In this document: positions 50,040-60,429 of the stretch, in pieces
Layout of the letters: each line of letters starts with the position of its first letter
Numbering within the stretch: the stretch's first letter is position 1
Source of the DNA: Tetrahymena thermophila SB210
Taxonomy: Eukaryota; Ciliophora; Oligohymenophorea; Hymenostomatida; Tetrahymenidae
Length of the DNA: 64,000 nt
Assembly (NCBI RefSeq): GCF_000189635.1
Contig: NW_002476009.1
Coordinates: 26,319 to 90,318 of the forward strand
Direction: 5' to 3'
The notes under the pieces: generated by a model
Seen by the model: only the letters and a program-made list of their open reading frames with translations
What the model was told of the DNA's origin: nothing
Database searches by the model: none
Program-made: the position numbers and the translations under genes

Positions 50040-52118
50040 TCACAAATTATTTGATTGGTTGTATGAATTAATATACTACTTGCTTTCATCTATCATAATT
50101 GATGTATTATGACTATTAATTTTAAGTAGTTTTTGACTTTTATTTATAGTTGTAATAGATTTTATCTAATTCCATCTTAAATCTTTGGGTTAAAAAATAT
50201 CGTTTAGATCATCTAACTTGCTTATAGATTCTTCGTATTGATCATTGAGTTCTGATGGCTAGCTAATTTTATCTTTGGCTTAAATATTTTACAAAGTTAT
50301 AATTGGATTTAAATTTGTCTAATTTTGAAAATCTTCTTATTTGATTTAATTTTTGACTTCAGGATCAAGCATTTTCAAAATTTTTTTATCTATTATTGAT
50401 CTAGCTTTCTTTCTAATAATATTGAAATATGATTTTTTAACACTATCAAAAGACTATTTCCTATCCATTTATTGATTTGGAGACGAAAGTTCTTTTTTAT
50501 TTTCTTTTACAAATTTAGACTAATCATCTACTTTATTTTTATAGTCATCTATGATGAGTACAGGCTTTGGAAGATATTCAAACAATTTTATTTAATCTTC
50601 ATTAAGTAAAAGTTGTTTTAGCTTATCAACCTCTATTAACTTTTTAATTATGTTCAATAAATCTAAATGATCGAATATCTTATTCGAAGCATAATTTATA
50701 AGTTTAGATTCAGTAGATCTACAGCAACCCCAGCATTTCCATGTATTCCATAAATATTTTATTAAATTAAATTTAATATTTTTCATTTGAGGCTAACTTT
50801 CTTCACCTTGATCATCTTAATTGACTTTTGTGCTTATGTTGTTAAAAAATACTTATCCATTTTAATTACTTTCATCTTTTTTGAAGTTAGGAGTTAGAGT
50901 ATTGTTAGCTAAATTAGTAGGAGTATTTTTTTCAGTTTTTTAGCAAATAATTTAAGATTCAATTTTGGTTTGAATGAAATTTTTAATAGCATCGCCTTAT
51001 TTTCTTTCTCTAATTACCTATTATTATTAATTTGACTTCTTCTTTATATCGAATACCTCATTTAAAAGTTTATGATTTAAGTCATCTTATGAAAATCGTC
51101 TTAAGGTTAAATACCCAAGCATCAAAAGGAAATTGTAAAATCCTCCAACCTAAGAAAAGGCATTACCAAGTTTCATATAGTTCCTCTAATAAACGTTTTC
51201 TTTGTTTTTCTCATAGACAACTGTAAAATCAAATAAAATATTTGAGGTGCTTGGTAGAACTATTTCTCTATCAGACGAATAAGATATTGTTTGAGTAATT
51301 TACTAACTAGAAGTAATTCTAGAATAGTCACTTACTACTTTGGAGTTAATAAGCGATAGAAATATATCCTTTTCAAAGTTTGGTCCTGTTGTCCAAAATA
51401 AATTCTTCCCAGTTGATTAAAAAGGTTTTTTCCTTTCTTTAATGTTAATAAATGTATCTGAGATATAAACTGCAAGAGTAGCTCTTGACAGCATTTAATC
51501 AATTACTGTCTAATTTTAACAGTTTGAACCTTGGCATTTAGAAAACTAAAACTCGATTGAGGCATATGCATTTGCTGAAAATTCTCCTTATATATAAGGA
51601 GTATTATTTTCAATCGAAAGACAATACATTTCTTAGTAAGGGAGATGCATAAAATATTGTTTAGAATCCTCAATTTAAAAATGTCTTTCACTACAACGTT
51701 CTAATTTAATTTCATATTATTTAGAAGAAGAGTCTTGATTTGTTCCTGAAATATCAGTTTCATTTCTATTAATTACATTTTAGAATGCTTTTACTGTATA
51801 AATACCGTCTCCAAAGTAATGCTAATAATTCGAATCTTATATTCCCAAAGCGATTATAAAGCTTTTAGGTGTTATTTAAAAAGCCTCTTACTAATAAACA
51901 TAGTTTGTTTACTGAATCACAGTAGGATTTTCCTAATAAATAAGCTCATAAAGGATATAATATGATTAGTAAATTATTAAGCCCCATATAACTAAAGTAG
52001 CGAGCCCTCCTAATTTCGTTTTATGACATGACCTTTATTTAAATCTTATTCCTACTCCCTATCCAAATAGATCAAATTTTTCTATTGAATAGATGAGATT
52101 TTTAATTAATTAAGGCAT
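50040..52118 (-). CDS. Ciliate-type multigene-family membrane protein, function unknown
   Basis: Single exon, 692 aa. The start MPQLIKNLIYSIEKFDLFG followed by RFKQRS..KTKLGGLATLVIWGLIIY resembles the N terminus of a large ciliate membrane-protein group as I remember it: a short cytoplasmic end with an F-D-x-F-G motif, a T-x-x-GG turn, then a helix. The first helix lies at ~38-60. About 270 residues of Cys-poor extracellular sequence with N-x-T/S sites follow (CSERHFQIEDSKQYF, SKCQGSNC). A second helix at ~340-358 (SQVGGFYNFLLMLGYLTL) precedes a ~330-residue cytoplasmic tail with a WKCWGCC cluster. It could be a receptor or adhesion protein; no enzymatic motif is visible. The family assignment is from recall and moderately sure; the gene itself is clear. 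Confidence 0.78.
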
Positions 52119-53915
52119 CTTAATTTTTTTGATTTTTTTTGATTTTTAATTTTGATTAATAATTAACCATATAACTATTATTAAATTATTTTAAATAAAT
52201 GGATAAAATTTTGGGAAAACTCATACATATAAAGTAAGTAATTATAGAGTTTTTATTTACTAATTCAGCATAAAATTACTCGAAGATTACAAAAGAAGAA
52301 CTTTTAGTCAGTATGTTTGTACTAATTTATATTACTAACTCTTTAGTTCTAATTTAATATTCTACTTGTTACTTTAGTAAACATTTTTTTTTGGTTGCAA
52401 ATATATAAATTTTAGATTGTGGTGAAGTGCTTCATATAATTTTTGTATTTTTTGTTTCATCCTAATATATCCTATTTAATTTTATTTCAAGCTGCAGATG
52501 TTTGTTAAAAATACTGATTTTAAACAAATTGCACTTAACTAAATACCTGTTTATAATTGTAACAAAGTTTATTAACATGTTTACTAATTACTTTGATTGA
52601 TAAAATTTGCATTTTTAAAAATATAATCTATATATTCGATAAATAATAATTGCAATAAAAACCTATTTTCTTTATAATATATGTAATTTTTTAATAATGT
52701 CAGTATTAAATTTAGATAAAAATAATTAATGATCGCTCAATAATATATATAAAATAATTAATTATAAAAAAGAATGAATTATATATTTTAATTTAGTTTA
52801 TTGACATAAAATATCAAAATTATTATAGCTTAAAAATTATTTATGTTTAATATATTTTCAGTTCATTAAAAAACTTTTTATTGTTATTAAAAAATGAAAG
52901 AATGCATTGTGTAAAAAATTAACTAATTACAAATATTCACTTTATTGGATTAATTTTTTATGATTTTTTTTTAGAAAAGATTTAAGAGATTTATTAAAGT
53001 GGAAAGCATCAGAGGAAAATTTTTTACTGATATAAATACCAAAATGAAAAATCCATCCATTTAATAAATGATATTAAAATTTAATTGCCAATTGATTAAA
53101 GAAAGTTTATTTTTTAAAACATTTCCAAGTTTCTATTTTAACAAAATTATTTTTTTATAAAAAAAATAAAATTTAGCAAATCAAAAGGTAAATTAAAAAA
53201 TTATCTATTGTTTTGAATAGTAAAAATGTAATAATCTATAATGCTTAAAGAGGTGGATTTTTAATAAAATTATGATTACTGATGAAATATATTTATATTT
53301 AATTAAGCAATTATCATTTAAAGTTATCTAAATCATTTAAATTTTTTTAGATAATTAATGAAGCTATATTATATATTAAAAAGCTTTTTAAATGAATTTT
53401 CAAAATTTTAAATGATAAATATAAAGAAATTTATTTCAATTATTTTTATCAAAAATAGTAGATTTAAGCTAAACCTTAAATATATTATTTATAATGAATA
53501 AAAAGGAAAGCAAATAAATTATTTTAAATAAAAATTTAAGTGGAAATATATTGTAAAAAGATTATAATAACAAATTAATAAATAGACCATAATTAAATTA
53601 TTTACTATAGAATTAATAATATTAGATCAGTAATAGAAAGTAAATTATTTAATCTTCTTCTCATATTTTTTAATAATTTTAAATATAAAGTTAATTTTAA
53701 ATAATATTTCAGAGAAAAAATAAATAAAAGTAATTAATTCTCTTGAAATATGAATTTCTTTATTTTGAATTTAAATTAGATATAAATTAATTACTCTTAA
53801 TATTAATATATTAAATATATTATTTAAATAGAAATAAATTTTAAATATTTACTAATTTTTATTTTAATTTAAAAATAAATAATCAAAATATGAATTAAAT
53901 AAATTATTAAATTAC
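52119..53915. other. AT-rich intergenic region
   Basis: 1.8 kb between two minus-strand genes. Extremely AT-rich with frequent TGA in all frames; no gene or RNA supported. Confidence 0.6.
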
Positions 53916-54764
53916 TCAATAAAGTTATTATAGATTTTTTTTTAATTTTTTAATCAATAATGGAGAAGATGAGTCTTTACATAGCTAAGTGGCATTCTCC
54001 ATTTTATTTAATTTTAGAGTTGATAAATCTTCTCTTACATTTTATTTACTAATAGGAGATACTAAATCTTAATTATCAACTTTTCTTTTCCTTGTTGATC
54101 TAGTATTTATTGAAGTTGCCTATTGAATTTCTTGTTATATATTGTTGTTTGACTCTCTTTTCTAATAGGCAGTTCTATCATACTCAGTTCCAGTTTAGTT
54201 AGAATCTTATATTGAAAGTAGCTTATTCCCTTCTATCTTATCTTGTAACTTTTTAATTTCATTTTCAAGCTATTTGCTAAGCTTTTACTAGTTACTAAGC
54301 TATTCTTGTATTTAATTTATAGTTAAGCTACTCTCCTAATAACTATCTCCTAAATTAAATCCACATTTTTTTGATTTTGATATTATCTTAATTAATGTTT
54401 CTTTTTAGAAAGGAGCTGTTTCTTTTTTTCCAATTGACTCTGTAAATTTCTTCGATAAACGCTTTATTTCACAATGGTATTCAGCATCCTGCACCATTTT
54501 TTGGAATTTTTATTGTATTTCTGATAAATTTTCTAATACTTTTATTGCAGATTCAACATTTTAATTCAAATTTTCTTTGATTTCATTAAATTTTTTTTCA
54601 TCATCAATTTATACCTTAATGGAATTACATTTATTAGTAATGCATTAAATTTTTTATTTTTCATGAATCAAATGCTTTTGTCTCTTATCGCAAGTACTGC
54701 ATATTTCTTCAGAGCAATCTAAGCAGACGAATTCTAGGAGTTATTTGCATTAAAAGCAATTCAT
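53916..54764 (-). CDS. B-box zinc finger coiled-coil protein
   Basis: One exon from the ATG at 54764, 282 aa. The B-box lies at the very N terminus: CFQC, then CLDC, then CSTC, followed by HLIHEK, giving the zinc ligands C-x2-C..C-x2-C-x4-C-x2-C..H-x3-H. Next comes Lys/Glu/Leu coiled coil (residues ~50-110 and 160-200) and a Ser/Thr/Lys-rich tail with TRSTRKRKV, a possible nuclear signal. B-box plus coiled coil recalls TRIM proteins, but no RING precedes it here. The start is uncertain: the first zinc ligand is residue 3, so an upstream exon may exist; another minus-strand ATG frame at ~54900 runs into TGA exactly at this ATG. Confidence 0.75.
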
Positions 54765-55618
54765 TTAAAAATGTATGTTACTTTTTAATTAGCTTTTAAA
54801 TTATTTTTGTAGTGTTAATTAATATTAATCAAAGATATTCTGACAGGTTTAGATTCTACTTTTGATTTCAAATTTTTGATTTTTAATTCTATTGAAAAGT
54901 AATTCATTTAGGCGGGTTAATCAAATACTAACAAACAAACTATTCATTCTTTATCTTGTAAAATTAATTTATTCCATATTATCATTTATTTAAATTTAAT
55001 TATTAATAAATTAATTTATTTTTTATAACAATTTATTATTTCAGTCAAAGATTCAAAATTCTAATTAAAATAATAAAACTTATTCTAAAAATTTATAAAA
55101 AAAAATAATTTTCTATTCTTTCATTTAAATTTATCATTTATTTACTTAAATAATTGATTATTGTAAATAAAAATTATTTTGTTTAATTTTTATTAAAAAT
55201 TTAAAAATCAATCAATACAAAATAAGGAATAAGAATGTTGTCATTATTAAATATAATTTTAAAAAAAATAGAAATTAAAATGATCTCAAAGAATTTTAAT
55301 AATTAAAAAATTACCATTTTTTTAGCAAAATAAAAATTTACAATTTATTAAGAATAAATTCATGCTTGGTGGTACTAGTGATTGAAGATAAAAATACACC
55401 TATTTATTTAAATACTTGAAGTGTATATTACTAAAGCAATAATTTAAATACTCATCAAATAACTTTCTTGCGTTTGCGTGAAATACAGAAATAACTTAAA
55501 TGCAAATTTTTATAATTTTGATGTATATAATACAGATTCAAACCAATCTTTAAATAGCTTATTAATTAATTTGATAAGAAAACAATTAATAATAGTTCAA
55601 CAAATATTTAAATATTAT
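54765..55618. other. Divergent spacer
   Basis: About 850 bp between the starts of the B-box gene (-) and the permease gene (+), presumably both promoters. Patches at ~55365-55392 and ~55468-55490 are less AT-rich and could be part of a small RNA or a regulatory site; no family recognised. Confidence 0.5.
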
Positions 55619-58600
55619 ATGTAGAATATAGTTCGAAGCAGAAGCGAAAGTGAATCTCAAAAAGAAGATGAGAGATTTACTGTAACTCCGATGTTAGACT
55701 CTAATAAGATAGGAGGAGTTCATAATAGCAATATAGATTTAGTAAATAAAAAGCTATTAGATATGAATTAAGAAGAAGCTTTAGTGTTAGACTAAGTAAA
55801 AGAAGAATAAGAAGTAGTTAACACTTCGAACTCCATTCCTAGTACATCACCATCAAATTCTATTTTGATTCGAGACTTGAAGTTTCTTTAAAAGATGGCA
55901 TACTATTTTAAGTTTTTCAGTGAATTCATATTGAGAGACTTTAAGATAAAGCCATTAAATAATTTGATAAGTGTTAGTACTATTGTTTTGTTAATTGTCT
56001 TTCTTGGATTAATTAACATAATGATGAGTTTATCTCCTATGATTTACCTTATGATGAGCGAATAAGAAGTAGGTGAAAGCGATATTTTAATAGTCAATCC
56101 AGAAATTTCGCAGTCAAATATGGGAAACTAAAGTTTGGACAATTTTATGATCAATTACAAGCTTGTGAATGATCAGTACTGCTCTTAATATCTTAAAGGA
56201 TGCTCTTCAAGATATTATTTAAAAGGAATGTAGACAATAAATAGCTAAGATATTTTTAGTGATGTTTTACTTATCGATATTCTGAAAGAAGAGCAAATAG
56301 GATTAGGTCGCCGCATTAACCTGACTACACTAAAAGAAAATGAATGCTACATCAGCAGAAATCTCAATTCTATTTTAAAGAAAGAAGTAAAAAAATCATC
56401 AAAAGATAAATAAAAAATTGTTCTTGACTTTAATCTTGGATTGATTCTTAGCTCTCTACCAAGTTTCCAAAATGAAGATCTAAATTAAGCATATTTTTAA
56501 AAGGTATAATTCATCACATAATCATTGGTAAAAAAGTTTTAAATGGATGGAGTGACTTATAATACATATTAGGATATTCTATTTCATTACATTCCTTCTT
56601 AAAACCTAGATTAAGAAATAAGGGACAGTATCAATAGTTTTAACATTGAAGGATTTCTAGGTGATAAAAATAGCGAACCTGTTAATTTAAATCACAGTAA
56701 ATAATATGCATTATGCTAAAAATTAGCCATGTTTATTATGGATATGAAGTTTTCTCTCAATCTAGAAGTTAAAGATGTCATTGAAAATTCTGTAGGAAAG
56801 TTTGAAGATAAAATTTCGAATTTCGTCATCTTAGACTACACAAACTAATATGACTACATATTATAATAAGCATGCTCAAGTTTTATTAAGTAATTAACTG
56901 AAAGAATGGCTTATCACTCAGTGACATACTTCGCATATCTGAATATCAAATATCAATACCTATATGAAAAACTTTACACTTTAGTTAAGTAAAATGCTGA
57001 CCCTGATTTCTTTAATAAACATGCGATAACTTTATATGGAATTTACAAAGATAAGCAAAACATTTACCTTGAAGAAAAAACTATAAAAAGTTAAATACAA
57101 AAATAAAGTAATAAATTCTCTGAAGTTTTTGGAATGAATTATCCAATTAAAACCTTTTATCCTTTGTCCATAACTTAGATAAAAAATCTCTAATAAAAAT
57201 AGATATTAGATAACTCATATAATTGCGGTGTTATCCTGCTAATAGCTTTAAGTTCTGTAATTATCTATTCAGTTTCGCAATCTAGTATTCAATAAAAAGT
57301 GTAAGAGTATGGTATTGTTAGAATTATAGGCTATTCTACCTAATCATTGATCATATTTTCTCTTTTAAAGGCGATTATATTTTATATGATTCCAGCACTG
57401 ATAATTGCTGAGCTCTTAAATTTAGTAGTATCAAAATTCATAAAAGATTATTTTTATGGCTTACTGTAATTTTCCACAGATATCAGCTAAGATTATAGTA
57501 ATAGTTATTATGCGACAACAGTTTTACTTGGTATAGGATTGCCACTTTTTTGCAATCTTTATCCTTTTAAATAGTTTTTTGATAGGTAAGTACTGAGTCA
57601 AGCTATTAATTCTCACTAAAGAGTGATACAGTAAACCAAAGTTATCATATAAAAACTTGAAAAATATGGAGTTTCATTATATGCTACTATAAACTCTGTA
57701 ATCCTAATAATTGTTGGTATTTTGGCATATTATTTTGCACCTTATGCTTTTGTTTCTAAAAAAGTAGGTAAAATCAAAAGAAAATAATTTTAAATTTATT
57801 TATTCTAATCTAATTATTAAAATTATTAGGATTATTTTTACTGATTGTTAACTTAACATTCTTGATGGTGAATATAGGAATTAGCTTTTTGCTAAATATA
57901 GTTTAAAGAAGGCTAGAACTTGGATGGATCAGAGTGATTTTGAATTGTTTTTGTAGAAAGGATAAAAATTTGCAAACCTCAATTGAAAATAACTTTAAAA
58001 ACAATGATAACAGAATGTAAAAGCTAGGTATGATTATAATGATGATCTTTTCATTTTACATTAGCATAGGCAGTAGCGTAAACAGCTAAATAATGATGGT
58101 TTAAAATATGGTTAAACTAAATATTGGAAGCGATTACATGCTTGAGGTTTAAAAGAATGAGATTTCTCTTGATGAATATATTTTAACTTAAAACATTGAA
58201 CAATTCAAATCATTATTTCCTAATACAATTAAATCTTATAGTTTTGTATCTAAGGGTATTAAAACCATTGAAGGATTCCAAAGAGCTACTAAATTAAGAA
58301 ACAATATTGGTGTGAGCATTAAATTTGATTTCAAAGCAATAGGCCCTTAATTCTATGACTCAATTTATAATGAATTATTGATCGCTGATTCTCCACTTTT
58401 CGAAGGATAAAACCCCTCAAACTCTCTATACTTTAGTAATGGAACATCAATAGGGTATTTTTAATCGATATAATTTTAATATTTATAAATTTTAATTCAA
58501 TAATCATAGGAGAGTCGTTGAAGATGAGATGATGAAATCAAAAGATCATTATTAGATTATTTCCAAAATTTATAACGATAATTTCAAGAATTTAAATTCA

Positions 58601-59569
58601 ATGATAGAACATGCATAAGAGTAATATATTCTCTATTATTTAAGTTCAAAAGATAAAAAAGCATTATCAGTTGAATAAAACTGCCATATGGATTTTATCC
58701 TTGGAGCTACAAGATATAAAGGAAAACCTGCAGGTTTTGCAAAAAAGATACCTGGCTTCAAAACTTTTACTGAAAATTCTGTATTTTCTATGTTTTAGGA
58801 TTCCGAAGCTCTTATATCTTATGAATAATTTCATCATATATTGAGAGTTTCTTGGGAAATCGAAGGGTATTCTGAAGAGAGTATTAATTTAATGCTTAAC
58901 AGTTTCCCTAAAAATTCAACCTTCAATATTCCTAAAGGATAGCTCTTTATTAGGCTACATGACAAGGTCGAATTAACTCAATAATAAAAAAATATGCTTA
59001 AAAGTATTTTAACTGAGAATAAATAAGAATCATCAGTTCATTCTGATTCTTAGAATGTATCATTCTATGACACTCATTCTATCCTTGTCTCTCTCAATTA
59101 TTTAGTTGAATTTTGGAGCTTACTTTTTAATTTAGTATCTGTATTCATTTTTATACTTACATACTATCTCCTCACTATTACTTTCAAGTAAAATGTGCAA
59201 GAAAATCTCCATAATATAAAAATTTTTAAATCTATTGGACTGAATCATAATCAAGTGCAGAAGATGTAAATATTTAAATTATAGACATGAAAATAATTTA
59301 TTTTCAATAATTTTTAATGTAGATTCATTTATGAAGGTATCTCAGTTATGATAATAAACGGTATTGTTGGTTTGGGAATAGGAATGCTATTATCTATAAT
59401 GATTTAGCAACAACTGATCGTGTTCTTAGAAATGCCCTTCGACTTTTAATAAATTCCATACAAAGTTACATCTCTACTTTTATTTATGTGCATAGCTCTT
59501 TCAGTTTACACCTCTAAGTCAGAAATAGATCAAGTAAAAAATAAGCAAATAGCACATATAGATAAATGA
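55619..59569 (+). CDS. FtsX/ABC3-type permease with two FtsX halves
   Basis: Four exons: 55619-57767, 57830-58454, 58510-59265, 59323-59569; introns of 62, 55 and 57 nt; 1258 aa. After ~110 cytoplasmic residues comes helix 1 (~115-140), an extracellular domain of ~400 residues, then a helix block starting NCGVILLIALSSVIIYSV. Directly after it is QEYGIVRIIGYSTQS, the FtsX/MacB signature (R-E-x-G-[IL]-[LR]-x-[IL]-G). More helices follow, a second extracellular domain of ~300 residues, and a second FtsX block: helix VSVFIFILTYYLL, then IKIFKSIGLNHNQVQKI and two further helices near the C terminus. About ten helices with two large loops matches bacterial long ABC3 permeases, which pair with a separate ATPase. 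No ATPase partner adjoins it. Function unknown. Confidence 0.85.
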
Positions 59570-60429
59570 TGAATCTTATTTTATTTTATATTTATTTACA
59601 CCTGTATAATTATAGTTTTTTTAAATCTTTAAAAAAATACAAAAATCAAAAGAAAATAACAAACATAGATTACAAAATGTAAAATTAAATTTATATAAAT
59701 ATTTTTTATATATACTTCATGGGAATTTACTTTATCATTAATCTATTTTTAAATGGGTAGATTGATATCCTACTTTTTTTGTTATACTAATTTACTAATA
59801 TAAATTGTAATTAATAGCGTCATCTTTTAAGCTTAACTCTATCATTTTAAGAATCTATTCTATTTTATAATTTGATATTATTTATAAAATAAAATTAACT
59901 ATATTTGAATAATGTACTTACTTTCATCTTTTTATATAATATATTGTACAAAATAAAATTAAATGCTATCCAAATTTTTATTTAAAAAAATTATATTTTT
60001 TAAATATCAAACTTTAATTAAAAAAAAATATTTTTGAACTATTAAGATAATTTCCACTTTACATTTAATAAATTAAAATATCTAGTTAATATTTAATTTT
60101 ACTTTAAAGAAATTTTTTTCCACTCATAAATAAGGAAATAAAAACCACTATTATAAATTTGTATTTATTTAATTAGTTGGTTTAAATATTTTAATTATAT
60201 GTAAGGTTTAGAATTACAATTGATCCGATGGTTATATCTATCTATGTTATAATTTGTAATTATAAGTTTTTATTACATGACCTTTTGATAGATTTATCAC
60301 TTACGAAAAAATTACTCATAATTTATATAATTTATTCGTTGTTATTTTTTTATAAATTTGATTTGATATTAGAAAAATTACATAAGTAAAAACTTTAGTA
60401 CTAATATCTATTTTACAAAAGGGTTTTGA
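59570..60429. other. Intergenic spacer
   Basis: About 860 bp AT-rich spacer between two plus-strand genes; nothing recognised. Confidence 0.6.
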
